DNA of 64,000 nucleotides from Spirometra erinaceieuropaei (GCA_902702965.1 CACRXP010000112.1:301737-365736), one strand, 5' to 3'. Positions 23,020-34,960 are shown, numbered from the stretch's first letter. Notes: generated by a model from the sequence alone, not told the origin. A program made the numbers and translations.

Positions 23020-24936
23020 CAGTACCTGTGCTAACTCATGAAATGTCACGAATTAACACAGGTTAACGCCTTTAACGCAAAATCGGTAAAGACTACGGCT
23101 CCCGAAGTCTGACAGCGGAAAATAAACGATGTGCCAAAGAAATAAAGAAAAGTTTGGTTAAGAAAATATTATTTACTGAGATAAAAATAAATAATTTTCG
23201 ACAAAAGTCACATTTTCGAGAAACGCCTATATTACAACCAAGTTAATAAAGGCTACGTATGAGGACGTATAAAGGAGGAGGGCGCATAAAAGGTCAAAAA
23301 TAATTAAGGACAGAAACAGATACAAAAAATTAGTACTTTGTAGATTGTCCATTCGAATTAATAACAGCAGAAAGTCTGTCCGACATAGACATGACAAGGT
23401 TATCTATGGTGGATTGTAAAATGTAATTATTGAGTATGAAATCCAATTTTTCCTGCATTGAAAGAGTCTTCTTAGCTTTGTGCCAATTTCTTTTGACTAT
23501 TCCAAAAAGATTTTCGATTGGATTAAGGTCGGGACTGTTGGCCGGGATGAAAATGGTTTGGAGGCCAATTGCGGAGAGCGTGGTTGTTGTCTAAAATGTT
23601 AGATTATGTTTGCAAGCGGCATCAAATTCGTACCTCTTTAGAGCGGTGGACAGGTGCATTGTCCTGCAAAATTACAGTATCCATTCGGCGCCGACATATG
23701 CCGTTGTAGCCGAAAGCATCCTTGACAATTGCAATGAACACCTTGCTGTTGATGGTGTCGGATGTTGACCGCCAGATAGGCCGCTCACCGAATTTAATCG
23801 CCATCCAAACCATCATCCGCCGACAGTTCTTGAATGTTGCCGTCGGTGTAGTATGTTCTCTTGGGAAGTTCTTTCCACATATGACAGTTTGGAGCGACTT
23901 CGTAGGCTTGTCTAAAAATAGAACCTCATCGCAGAAGAAAATGCTCTTCCAAAATGAAGATCTGTATTCAATATAATTCTTAGCAAATAAAAGCCGTTCT
24001 CTAATTAGTTTTCTACTTAAATATGGCTTAATCATGGCCTTTCGCCGCTGCAGTTCAAATTCCTTCATCCTTTTTCTAATGATGTTCATAGAAAACATCG
24101 GCAGATGTTCCCGCTGAATGGCCTCAATGGGCATGTAATGAAACTTTTTTAATGTACGACGAATAAAATCGTCGTCTTGCTTACTTGTGGACCGTTTTGG
24201 TCCCCCTATCTTATTTCTAGGAACAGTTTTATCATTAATAATGCGCCACAGAGTGACCTTGCTAATATTGAAAATATTAGCTAACGACTCACGCGGGATT
24301 CCTTTCGCCGCTAATTTTCGAATGCGCTGGAAGTCAACTTCGGATAAGTATTGTTTAGACATAGTTATCGTTTGGCGTGGCAGAGCAAAGTGACGGCATG
24401 TCGCGCGAACTCAATATATATTCGTTTACGACACGCATTTTCAGTCTGGTAAAACAATCACACTGATAAACTTTTTTATTTCGGTATTTTGAAACATAAA
24501 ACTTTACGAATTTGTAAAATAGAATTTTTAGATAAAGAATCGCACGTTATTTCCTGAACACAATAAGAAATAATTTATCTGCATTTCCCTGATTTTGTTG
24601 ATATTGAAATTTAATTTTTTCTTTTTGTTCGAAAGTTTATCAAAAAATTTCGTCCTTTTATTAATCTTCTTAAACAGATTAATAAGGTTGCACAAAGAAT
24701 TTCCATCCTAGAGCTTTAATAGCGTAGGAAACTGCTTGAATATCAGGAATCCTCCGATTTCGCCTTAATCCGGCCCGTTTTCTATTTAATATACAGATCC
24801 GTATCAAACTTTCCTACAGAAAACGGTCTTTTCGTCCTTATTTCAACCAAATAAACACAAATAACGACACCAAAAATACACTACATTGTCCACTATAATT
24901 TTGACCTCGGCATTTCATGAGTTAGCACAGGTACTG
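23020..24936 (-). mobile_element. Tc1/mariner transposon with both terminal repeats
   Basis: The ends are 26-bp perfect inverted repeats (23020-23045 and 24911-24936), starting CAGTACCTGTGC, flanked by the TA target duplication (23018-23019 and 24937-24938). The 1917-bp element carries one minus-strand transposase gene. It shares the AACTCATGAAATG core with the foldback element in Wnt intron 4 and is the best candidate in this window for the family that mobilised it, although this copy looks inactive. Confidence 0.9.
23334..24362 (-). pseudogene. Tc1-like DDE transposase, frame broken before the third catalytic residue
   Basis: The transposase cuts and pastes the element through a DDE catalytic triad. 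An ATG at 24362 opens 246 codons. These hold an N-terminal helix-turn-helix (MSKQYLSEVDFQRIRKL and a second helix ISKVTLWRII), then FFCDEVLF with the first Asp and ILQDNAPVHRS with the second. That frame stops at 23622. In a shifted frame the minus strand continues with IFIPANSPDLNPIENLFG (near 23510-23560), which holds the third catalytic residue (Glu of IEN). It runs to a stop near 23334 after SNGQSTKY. At least one frameshift lies between about 23560 and 23640. Full length would be about 340 residues, normal for Tc1. Confidence 0.88.
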
Positions 24937-25334
24937 TATATATGTATACATATATATCGTGTATAATCGTGGTTGATGTTCATCCGACTGGGCTGGTTGA
25001 TGGATCGAAAAGTATTGTTCCGTTTTGCTCAGTCGCACCCGTTCGAAACTTTAATGAGCGCCACAGAGGAGCACGAGAGCGTAAGGGAATTTCGGGAATA
25101 TCTGCCGCAGTCAGTCAATCAGACACCAACTCCTGACTGACACGGTATAGGAGACGTTTTCAAATACCACTTATCACATAAATAAAGCTCTAACGCCGAA
25201 AATGTTGACATGCGGTCTAAAGTCTAGTCACAAACTGTGACGTGCCTACTTTAACATGAGCATCCCACCAGTCGCCACAAACCTCGTTGGATTATCCATA
25301 GAAGTAGCGAAAGAAACACCGATAAACTCAGGGA

Positions 25335-25400
25335 ATATTGGAATGACCATTTCTGATTTGTTCCTATTCTCCAGTCTGTCTTACCCTGACCTCAGACCGA
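25335..25400 (-). repeat. SINE body fragment
   Basis: ATTGGAATGACCATTTCTGA matches, in reverse, the TCAGAAATGGCCATTCCAGT body segment of the SINE family at 14825-15290. No tRNA-like head was found beside it. Confidence 0.35.
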
Positions 25401-25602
25401 AGCGACCTCAAGTTTGAGCACGGATTAGTTTTATTCCTCGAGCACTTGAACTATACGTTAATAAGACCGGTGGAACGTCTCTTCAAGGCGGTTTGTATAA
25501 GTTATACACATTTTCCTCGAATGTCGAAGTTGGTTTATATTGAGAGGAGACATCCTGAGTAGGGCGCGCTTATAAGCACTCTGTGCGTTGCAGATGGCCT
25601 CG

Positions 25603-25814
25603 NNNNNNNNNNNNNNNNNNNNNNNNNNNNNNNNNNNNNNNNNNNNNNNNNNNNNNNNNNNNNNNNNNNNNNNNNNNNNNNNNNNNNNNNNNNNNNNNNN
25701 NNNNNNNNNNNNNNNNNNNNNNNNNNNNNNNNNNNNNNNNNNNNNNNNNNNNNNNNNNNNNNNNNNNNNNNNNNNNNNNNNNNNNNNNNNNNNNNNNNNN
25801 NNNNNNNNNNNNNN
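25603..25814. other. Assembly gap (212 N)
   Basis: The sequence is unknown. Reading frames that run into the gap from either side are not interpretable. Confidence 1.
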
Positions 25815-26939
25815 AGTACCCCTGTACCCTATTTTGTGTCCAAACGACGGCCTCCAGGAATAGGGCTGTGGAAGCATCCTAACCACCGCAAACAGTGACC
25901 GCAATCTCACACCCTTGCCCCGCTAGTTGGCAGAGTACAGAAATCATCGGAAGAGGGGAGTTATCCCACACGGAAAACGGAAAGTCCGTCGTAGTAAACG
26001 ATGCGCGTGATGGTCAGTCAGAACCGAGAGCGAGTGATGAGTTCGTGAGGAGAGAGGTTATGTAATTATTAGAGGTGGAAAGTCGATGAGCAAATGACGG
26101 ACGCTTGTAACTGGCGTGTTTCGTTAGTGCAGAATTTGCCTGAATAGACGATCAGAAGAATCCCGACGAGCCGTGAATGCTAGCGGCAGGCAGAAAGAGG
26201 ACACACAACTACAGTCCACCGTTTCTCTAGGCATCGTATGCAATGAAGGGACTAACAGTTGTCAAAGCAATGAAGCAGGTCTGTAAGGGTACACGTCGTT
26301 ATGATTCGGGTTTTGACTGCGAGTGAAGTTACTCGAACCGACGACAACGAATGAGGCTGCAGTCATTGTAAAACTATATGTGGGACCACAGAAAAATGCG
26401 CTGGCATGTCCTCGTAAACGTGTGTCTGTGCTTTAGTATGCTCTTGTGAAGGGCAGGAGTGTGTCGACGCTCGGCACCACAGTAAGCATTGACTCAGGCG
26501 AGTTTGTCCGTAAGCAATTCCCCAGGCATCTGTACTCCCGGTGGGATAATGTCCAGAGTGCACTTAATTCACTAAGTTTCGTCGGTAAAGGCAGAGGAGT
26601 TTGTTGCATATGCAAAACGAGGATAATTCGGGCGGGCAGGAAAGGATACATCCGAGAAAAGGAGGGGTTAACCCCGATACTGCCACAGTCGGTGAACCGA
26701 ATTGTATTTTTTGCGCAGAGACTAGGTCCTGAACTTGCACAGGTGAGTCTTAATGACTACATTCACCTCAGTTCTTCATAATGATTCGGCAGTCGCGTAT
26801 TCCTTTCCGCGGCGCACATAAGCCGGGGCAGGAAACATCTGTGAGGGACGCTGCGGCAATAATGTAGGGCGGCTACCGGTTGGACACAGGCATAAGGAAC
26901 CCGCCTACTGCAGGTGACTTTGCGCTAACTCCCAGGACG

Positions 26940-27060
26940 GTACCACTACCCATGCCATAACTCCAACCCCAACACTATCCCCCATAACCCTAACTCGCAT
27001 TATCCTAGCCCTAGTCCCAACTCTCCTAAAGTTAACCCTAACGCTAGCCCTGACTTGAAT
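26940..27060 (-). repeat. Degenerate CCCTAA-like tract
   Basis: Irregular units such as CCCATAACCCTAACTC, CCTAGCCCTAGTCCC and GTTAACCCTAACGC recur. It is similar in decay to the tracts at about 21.1 and 21.6 kb. Confidence 0.5.
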
Positions 27061-27234
27061 ACAGGGGTCCACATCCTCCTACCCTATGCGATTGCCTAAT
27101 CATTTCACACCTGAGTCACTACTTTGTTGTGGAGAAGTTGGAAGATAATCCATAAGCGGGAAAACCAAGACAGCGTCTCGAGACAGAGCAACTGTCTGAG
27201 GATCAGCATAGGAGAGGAAGCTTATAGGCAAGAT

Positions 27235-27510
27235 AGCATTACTGGAAAAAATGAGGGGGACTGGAATAACCATTTCTGGCTTGTTGGCCGTCGTCAGCCA
27301 ACCACACTCAACCCCGAGACTCGAACTCGCAACCTATTGGTTAGAAGTCTAACGCTCGAGCCATTGGTTCACGGGATCGCTCTCCTGCCGGTTGCGATCG
27401 GGTATATTAGCCGTGATAAAGGGGCGCACACCGATCGCGCTACGGAACTCACTCGTCCCGTTGTGACTTAGGGCTCTCTCTTGAGCCCCGCCATCAGCCG
27501 CACTGTGGCG
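27235..27510 (-). repeat. tRNA-derived SINE, tail-head-body order as in the dimer
   Basis: On the minus strand the order is: tail (CACAACGGGACGAGTGAGTT near 27440-27470), linker (CGATCGCAACCGGCAGGAGAGC), tRNA-like head with ATGGCTCGAGCG and GAGTTCGAGTC (about 27300-27370), and body CAGAAATGGTTATTCC (near 27262). A tail lying upstream of a head again implies a dimeric source. Confidence 0.65.
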
Positions 27511-27544
27511 CGCGCAATATGGGCAAAATAACATTACTACGGGA

Positions 27545-28018
27545 CTAATCGTAGACGGCAGATCGTTTGCAAACAAGGCGGGAAGCAACACAACAATCAG
27601 TCAGCTGGTGTGGTGCCGGAGCGTGTTGAACTCGCGACGCGCCAAGAGTCCTGGTTTTGTAGGTTACCAGCTGACGGGCTAAGGCGCTTTGCATGGGACT
27701 GGAGAACTGACAACCACCCTGTGAAGGCCCCTCCTTAACTCGGTTCCTGTGGCACTCCAACTCAGGTAGGATCCGAACAGTCCACATGTAAGCCTGGTAC
27801 ATGATGCGGTGACTAGGTCGTACTTGGTGCGCACAGGACTGTTTAGTTTTGTCAGCGAATGCGTCAGCCACCGCCTTCGGCCGTCTTGATACTGTCCTAC
27901 CACTGAAACAAGGTGGGTCGGGGAGGAATGAGTGCAGTAGATGCCGCGCAAGTTCGTCTTGCAATAAAACTAATCTATGTGTAAGCCACTGGTGCTGCGC
28001 CTTCTCAGTGGGATACAC
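27545..28018 (-). CDS. Unrecognised 157-codon open frame
   Basis: This open frame runs without interruption through GC-richer sequence, from an ATG at 28018 to a stop at 27545. I see no transmembrane segment, signal peptide or motif that names a family. It may be a fragment of a mobile-element protein, given the SINE just beside it, or a chance open frame. Confidence 0.2.
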   Translation of the reverse strand: MYPTEKAQHQWLTHRLVLLQDELARHLLHSFLPDPPCFSGRTVSRRPKAVADAFADKTKQSCAHQVRPSHRIMYQAYMWTVRILPELECHRNRVKEGPSQGGCQFSSPMQSALARQLVTYKTRTLGASRVQHAPAPHQLTDCCVASRLVCKRSAVYD

Positions 28019-29040
28019 AGAGAACGCCGTCTCTTGTGACAGCTAAGCTGTAGTCATTGCGTCTAACTCCTACGAAAATATTATTACGATCTTAGGCAAG
28101 CGATTCAGCTGTGGTCTGTCTATTTGTCAGCTGGCCTGACCTGTTGAGCGGTCATAGCTCAGAGGACTTGGACGGTTGTGACATCCTGCACCAAGCTAAC
28201 ATGAGAAGACGCTTGCGATGGAAGCCATGCGGGCACACGGTGGATCTTGTGCTCGCCACGGCAGCTCTACCACAAAGACAGGCGTCCCCCTACCACATCA
28301 GTAGACATTGATGTTGGTTGGGCGCCTAGTATTCAGCTTTAAAAACTGACGGCTGACAAGGTGCTGACGATCTAAACGTCAGTCAATGTTGGATTCGAGC
28401 TACAACAGATCATAGGCAGGATTACGATAGTATTTGTTGGAAGACCACGTGCATACCCACGCAGAAGCTTCAATGAGTCGTCTTTTACTGGTTGACTACT
28501 TTCAACCCGCATTATTTGCATTCTTCATTTAACGCGAAAGGACACTCAACCTTATTAGTAGTATAACCCCTTTTAATTTTTGCTCACAAGTTTATTGGCT
28601 CGCCTTAGTTGAATGAACGATCATTAAAGACCATTTCCTTGGAAAAAGTTAATAGGCTGACCATGCTACGCATAAGCGTATGTATTTCAAACAATGCTTG
28701 GAATGAAATGCGCTACCTGGACTATGACTAACTCCTTCTCAGGGTCAGCATACTGTTAACATGATGCACAGGCAAATATTGCAGTCTGAGTTAGGTACGC
28801 TAGAACCTTGCGATTTAGAATTCGATCTCGTTTAAACAAACTAGTTGCTGTTGAGTTTTATAATAAAGTATGAACAACTTCGTCTCTGTAGGAATAGGGC
28901 TCCAAGCGTAGCCGAGCAGATAGACATATTGAAGATCAATTCATGGCAGCTGAAGTGTTCCAATTTACGACAATTTACCCGAACATTATCACTAGCATGA
29001 GACTTGCATAGCAAGGTTACGCACCAGAGGTAACTGTTAA

Positions 29041-29660
29041 GGTGTGTGTGCTGGGTCGAAACTGGATGAATAAGGTTTCAGGTGGTTAGAGCCGAACTGG
29101 GCGTAGAATATGAAATGAACACATCAATATTCGCTCCTAAAAAGGGCTAAATGGGAGTCCGACAGGCGTTATCGGGAATGAGAACCCATAACAATACCAA
29201 CATCGGGGTGGGGTGGCAAGCCCAGTTGCCGGTTCACACGGCTACAATGGCGATTCCTTCAGTCTCCCAACTTTTTGTTGTTTGAAATCCTGTTCAAATG
29301 TTTTTTGTGGACCAGAGAGTGCGATGTTACGCCCAGGTGCGTGTTTACGCCGTGCCAGCCACCTGCGTTCTCTCCCACATCCGATCTTCTTGACTTGATA
29401 ATGGCAACGATCCCAGGTTGGGGAGGGGGTGAGAGTGCGGTAGATGCTGTGCAGGTCTACTATCACTATAAACTAATTCACGCGCAAGTCATTATCCCTT
29501 CTCTCGGCATGCTGTGCGCTAGACGGTGGATATAATTGGTCACGATAGTCGAACTGTCAGGTGTAATAGGTCGGGACTGGACGAATAAGGTTAGAATCGA
29601 AATAGACTTAGAATATGAAACAGATAGACCGACAGTAGCTCCTAGAAGAAAGGCGCAATC
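29041..29660 (+). repeat. Family B copy 3 framed by direct repeats of about 100 bp
   Basis: Related direct repeats (29053-29145 and 29565-29655) share GGTCGxxACTGGAxGAATAAG, AGAATATGAAA and GCTCCTA blocks in the same order and spacing. Between them, 29230-29545 is a family-B copy, with the GGGGAGGGGGTGAGAGTGCGG and CACTATAAACT landmarks. The layout resembles a short terminal-repeat element or a local duplication. There is no coding capacity. Confidence 0.5.
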
Positions 29661-29869
29661 AGTCTTGGAAATGCAGGTTAATTAATTAAGTCGATGCTTC
29701 ACAGAGAACATGAAACACCAGTTTCTGAAAGCCGTGTCTTAATTTTCTGGTTGATAATGAATACGCGCTCCACCGCCCTGTAACCTTCTCATCGATTTCA
29801 GTCTTAAGAGGCGCAGACGGCGACAATTCGACCGTCGCCAGCGAGGACGTCCACTATGTACTCTATGGA

Positions 29870-30000
29870 GTGGGTGCTGCACCAGTGAGTTGGGCGTGAA
29901 TTAGTTTATGTGAGGCACACTTGGGCAGCATCTACCGCACACTCTTCTCCACCTCCCTCTGGCTGCGGTATAATATCAAGACGACTGAAAGTGGGAAGGT
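29870..30000 (-). repeat. Family B fragment, inverted relative to copy 3
   Basis: GGGCGTGAATTAGTTTAT...GCAGCATCTACCGCAC...TCTTCTCCACCTCCC is the reverse complement of the 3' part of the copy at 29380-29490. Confidence 0.5.
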
Positions 30001-30184
30001 ATGAAGTGGCCGGAAAAGCCAAACAGCCCATTAACGCATATCCCACGCGACCATGTCACCCTTCCTATAGTACCGGACTACAGTAAGGGCGACTCGGACC
30101 CTACATCGGTAAGAGGGCCATTGACAATAACAGAGAAGAGACGAATTCCAGGAAACAGTCGTGAAAAAGGAGACACGATCGCTG

Positions 30185-30830
30185 GAACAACAGTTTTATT
30201 CGTCTGACGTTTCGGATTCCTGCTCGAACCCATCATCGGAAACAATAGCAAATAGGAGGTTCATGCACAAGTGACTGCAGTATTTATAGGAAGCAGACGT
30301 CATGCTATTGCACACCTATGAATAGTTACAGCTCCCCCCTTCATCAGGGATCGTTGAACTTGGTGAGATGACTGTCTGATGACCGACATTCGCGTCGTTA
30401 ATTGCTGCAATGTCATCGCATGCGTTGGATGTTGGTGTGATGATTGCTCGACCATCTGACGCATCGACCCTGGTGTTGGGAAAAGTGTTCACTTGTGCGT
30501 TCCCGCGTGGTTAATTACTCCGCCTAGGCGAAGTCTCAGCACCGAGTATGGAAGCGGAAGGTTGTTGCACTTGTTAATAGACTGTTGGCCGGTAAAGCAT
30601 GACTCGAGCAGTTCGCGACTCTTGCGAGTATCACCTCTAGTGAGAATTTCGGCCTCGTTGGGTGTGAATGTGCTACCAGATCTAGTCGAATTAGCCGCAA
30701 CTGGAGAGCTGGCGTCATTTCTCCGCGCTGCCATTGACGCCACTTTAAGAAGGAGCCATTACAGTCTGACTCTCGGCGCACCATTCATGCCAAAATATTT
30801 CCACAAGGACTGAATTATTCCGTCAGTTGG
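30185..30830 (-). pseudogene. 3' part of a Penelope-like retroelement (GIY-YIG region and 3' end)
   Basis: Penelope-like elements end in a GIY-YIG endonuclease that nicks target DNA. On the minus strand, 30743-30489 encodes RRNDASSPVAANS, then TRKSRELLES and QQSINKCNNLPLPYSVLR. This matches the family's end block, in which a Glu in R-E-[FL]-[LI]-E-[AS] is catalytic and SIN-(K/R)-x-x-D/N-L...Y follows. Downstream (about 30190-30240) is the GGGTTCGAGCAGGAATCCGA / ACGTCAGACGAATAAA 3' segment I associate with these elements. The reverse transcriptase is not recognisable upstream, so this is 5' truncated or decayed. Confidence 0.55.
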
Positions 30831-31130
30831 CACCTTTCCGAGTCAGGACTCTTAAGGCGTCAGATTTATTATTTTTGTGGAGAATGCGCCGAATTGCTGC
30901 CGTGGGGATGCATTCCCCACCCCACGGTCTAACTCTCCCATGCACCAGTCGATTGTCCGAGCCTCTCATCCAACTGGCGACTAGATTGGGCGCAGTTGCT
31001 GACAGCCCGGCGCTGCATACTCTGGACGCGACCGCCACGCTGGATGGGGATACAATTTTAACTGCTTCCACTTCTGCATTGCACACTCTGGGAGGCCACA
31101 GTTGGTCCCGGCGGCCCGCATAGTTTGTTA
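30831..31130 (-). other. GC-rich segment upstream of the Penelope-like end, unassigned
   Basis: The minus strand has an 87-codon open frame (31086-30823) in sequence clearly richer in GC than its surroundings. Its position suggests it may belong to the same retroelement, but I see no reverse-transcriptase motif and do not assign it. Confidence 0.3.
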
Positions 31131-31947
31131 CACTCTAGCTAAATTATCTGTTATTCTGCATTGCGCTTGTCCGGTTGGAATTTGCGACGGAATTTCTCGG
31201 ATGCCCCAAACACATTCATTAGGCCAACCGACTTCAACTCTTGTCGAGGGGCGTTATACGCATACCGCCAAAAATTTCCTCCCCCCACCCCCTCGAATCA
31301 GGTCAGTCCTTCGCCTCCATAGACGCGCACTTAAGGGAACAATTGTCTCTCATCTTGAGGGCGAGACTTGAACAAAAACAAATACGAAGGCAGGAGGCAT
31401 ATTTATCAGGAAAAGTACACCGTGGCACATGCCGTCTCAAAACTCATTGCTGTTAAAGCTTCAGAGACCTTCTGCAGCATTCTTCTAGTTAACTGATGCG
31501 GAACTAGCATAGATCTTTTGTTCCAGGTCTGCAGGAATGCAGCTTTTTAGAGTTCGGTTTGGGCAAAAATTCTACCGGCTTCTTGCAAAAGTAGTCACAT
31601 GCATGCTAGGTCAAATTCAAGTCTCGTGACCGCGCCAGCCACGCAGGAGCAGGCATCCTAGTTGACGTCCTTAAGGGTTCCTTAAGGGTCACGTTGCTGC
31701 TGAATTCTCCATTTCTTTTGAACTTAATAATGACTTTTCTGTCGGCTGAATTTCAATGTGAACCTACGAGCTCACTCTCGCTATTATCTTGTAATAACCC
31801 TCGGACGTCCATCGACTCGCATAATCCTGGACAGGCATACGGGCACCACTTAATGCGGACTTTTCGTCAACCGCTCACCATATTTGGATTCCTTGTCTAG
31901 CTGCCTAAAATGAAGCGCGATCTGTCTGTCTGTCTAATGCGCAAACA

Positions 31948-31980
<33 letters not shown>

Positions 31981-31983
31981 CAT

Positions 31984-32072
<89 letters not shown>
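31948..32072 (+). repeat. Compound trinucleotide microsatellite (AAT)n-(ATC)n
   Basis: About 11 AAT units run into about 30 ATC units with one or two transition units. The poly-isoleucine open frame that crosses it is an artefact of the repeat. Confidence 0.98.
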
Positions 32073-32553
32073 ACCTTTTCCTATTCTGTGAGCATAACTT
32101 ACTAAGGGAACACGTTTTAGGCGTCTAATTTTGGGATCTAGGCCATACGATCGTGAACCCGAATGGGCCGAAAACTGACGTAATTATTGTGGCTTTGAAT
32201 CAGACGTGAGTAGGCTGTATCGCATGGCTCTCAAGGACCTATCTTTAGCGTGGTCTGCAGTTAATGAGTCGGTACCGATTTGGGGTCGATTTGTCCTTCG
32301 TAGTTACCAACGTAGGCCACAAAAACAGTCGGCTGTAGTAGGGAGGCTGAAAGGTTGTGAATGAGGTGCAATGAAGTCTATTTGTCAGTCAGTGTATTTG
32401 AGGGAAATAGGCTTACGCCTTTGAACTCCCTATTTGTGCATAAAAAATCGATAAACAAGCAAAAATGTGAAGAAATTACAGCATTAAGTGAATGCATACA
32501 TTGATTCACATATGTCACTAGTCACATGGTTAAAAAGTCACATAGTCCGCTTG

Positions 32554-33895
32554 TTACTGCAGCATATATCTGTCAAGCCGACATTTAAATGTCTCCACAG
32601 ATTGAGACATAACAACCGTCTCGGACAGGTTATTCCACGGTTCCACGACACGGTTGGAGAAGAAATATTTTCTCACATTCAGTCTACCCTGTGGCACACG
32701 TAGCTTGAAGGGATGTCCCCGGAGGTGAGTTGTAGTGGCGAGTTGGAAAAAGTCATCGCGCCGAAGGGCACAATCCAAGCCGCGCAGGATACGGAAAGTT
32801 TGTATCATGTCTCCGCGCAACTGCCTATAACTCAGAGGATAGAGATGAAGGTTAGTTAAGCGGATCTCGTATGGCAGTGCACTTTGACCTCTTACTAATT
32901 TTGTGGCTCGCCTCTGCACCCTTTCGAGCAGGTCGTAATCCTGATGCGTCCACGGTCTCCAGGCCTGAATTGCATATTCGAGATGGGGCCTTATAAACGT
33001 GCCGAAGACTTTGGTGAAGCAGTCTTCATCGAAAACTACGAATGCCCGCTTGATGGCATATAGCATTGACGTTGCGGCCTTGGCCGCCTTACAGCATTGT
33101 GTAGAAGGCTTTAGGCTGTCTGCAACCCAAACTCCGAGATCTTTCTGAGTTTCTGCTTCTCAGAGTGGCATTCCGTTCAGATGGTATTGCCGCGTACTAG
33201 GGCTCTGATTTCCGAGGCGCAGAATGGTGCATTTGTTCAAATTGAAGGACATGAGCCATCTGCAGGACCACTCGTCCAATCGACAAAGATTTTCTTGGAA
33301 GTTGGTCTCATCGGCAGCATTCTGGATGACTTTCCAGATTTTTATGTCGTCCGCAAACATGGCACAATCACAGTCCAACCCATCTACGCAATCATTGATG
33401 AACAAGAGAAAGAGAGTTGGTCCGAGCACCGAGCCTTGTGAGACCCCACTCTCTATGAATGTGCACCTTGATTGCTGTTCTTCTACGCAGACAATTTGGG
33501 AGCGGCCGACAAGGAAATTTTCGCTCCATTTGAAAAGTTTGCCACCGATGCCCATAATTCTCAACTTGTGTAGGAGACGCTGGTGCGGAACACTGTCAAA
33601 CGCCTTTCGAAAATCAATATAGGCAACATGCACAGTGTGTTTTGCGTCCAGTGCTTGTGTCCAACTTTGCATTGTGTACAGCAAGTTCGTAACACATGAT
33701 CTTCCCCTATGGAAACCATATTGTGTATTGGACAAGAGGTTGTGGGTTTCCAAGTAAGCCATCAACTCCTTTTTGATGGTTTTCTCCATCACTTTGCAGC
33801 AGATTGATGTCAGACTGACGGGTCTGTAGTTTGTCGCCTGAGCACGACTACCGCTTTTGTAAAGGGGTGCAATGTGGGCCGTCTTCCAGTGATTT
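32554..33895 (-). pseudogene. 5'-truncated CR1/Jockey-like non-LTR reverse transcriptase
   Basis: The minus strand opens near 33895 with HWKTAHIAPLYKSG, then ATNYRPVSLTSI, GFHRGRSC, the YIDFRKAFDSVPH block (first catalytic Asp), GVSQGSVLGPTLFLLFIND and the active-site loop CAMFADDIK (FADD in place of YADD, about 33355-33380). It continues through the thumb and C-terminal block (RVQRRATKLV) to TAA at 32554-32556. The frame is continuous except for one in-frame TGA at 33160-33162. The endonuclease part is absent, so the copy is a 5'-truncated insertion and immobile. Confidence 0.9.
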
Positions 33896-34497
33896 CAGTG
33901 ATATGTCATCTCTTTAAAAGATGCCGAATTTAATCACGCCTCATACTGCAGGTAGATGGGCGAATAGATGTATAAATAGATCCGATTAAGCCATCTACAG
34001 AATTCCCCAACAACACACCCCGACTGGCCTGGGTCGTCCACTCTGCATTAAAGACTCGAACAAGACACAGCGGTAAGCGTCCAATGAAAAGACCTCCGAC
34101 GCCAACGCAATCCCAGTCGAAATTTAAAAACTCGGGGCGACAAAATCATGGATAAGCATGCTTCAATTTTAAAGCAGATATGGATAGTGCACCAAATGCC
34201 ACATGAATGATATAGAGTGCCCAGCTAGCGTCTTCAGCTAGCTCCAATTAATATCCTTTCCTGTAAGGCATGCGTCAGCTGATTTCTCCGAGCGGACATC
34301 AATTTCCGTCTCTATCTCCGTCTTTCACCAAAGAGACAACCTACGCGGTGCGACAACTGTCCAATGGAGAAAACCATCAGATAAGGACACAATTATTGCC
34401 AAAACCCATAAGTACGGCGGTCTGTAACTCATTGGCCGACTTACTTTAATATTCCAGCAGATATGGATACAAGGGGAAATGCCTCAGAATTTTAAGA

Positions 34498-34960
34498 ATG
34501 GCGCCCTCTTCCGACCGTCGTTTCCGACGATGTCCACCTTGTGCTCCACAGCAAGGTGTGAACAGGGAGGGTGACTTGCGCGTGAATTCATTTATAGTGA
34601 TGGTAGAGTTGCGCGGCATCTACCGGACTATCTCCTCCTCCCCAGTTAGACTAGATGTCAAGACAGATTCAAGAAGACCGGAGGCGGGGGAGGGCGCAGG
34701 TGGATGGCACGTTTGAGCCCGCGCCTTGGGGTTCCACCCCACACGCCCAGGTCCACACAGCAAATGACCCGGTTTTTGACCAGCAACAACAATAGGAAGT
34801 GGCAGGGGTCCCAGTATGCGCGACAACCGCCAACAACCGGGTCTGCCACCGCATCCCGAAATGCTGGCATTTACTATGGTGCGCAATCCGATAAAGCCTG
34901 CCAGATTCCCATGTGGTCTCCGTGCTGGTCCAGCGCATCTACCACATTGCCCGTGTGAGG
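34498..34960 (-). repeat. Dispersed repeat family B, copy on the minus strand
   Basis: On the minus strand it has the same order as the copy at 5595-6130: a GCGCTGGACCAGCACGG segment, a GTTGCTGGTCAAAAACCGGG-like segment, a GGAGGAGGAGATAG segment and a CACTATAAATGAATTCACGCG block. Confidence 0.6.

Noticed and set aside
25458..25910. Open frames crossing the first gap
   Set aside because: Most of each frame is N and no evidence supports either side.
31910..32128. 72-codon open frame rich in isoleucine
   Set aside because: It is a read-through of the ATC/AAT microsatellite with no other coding character.
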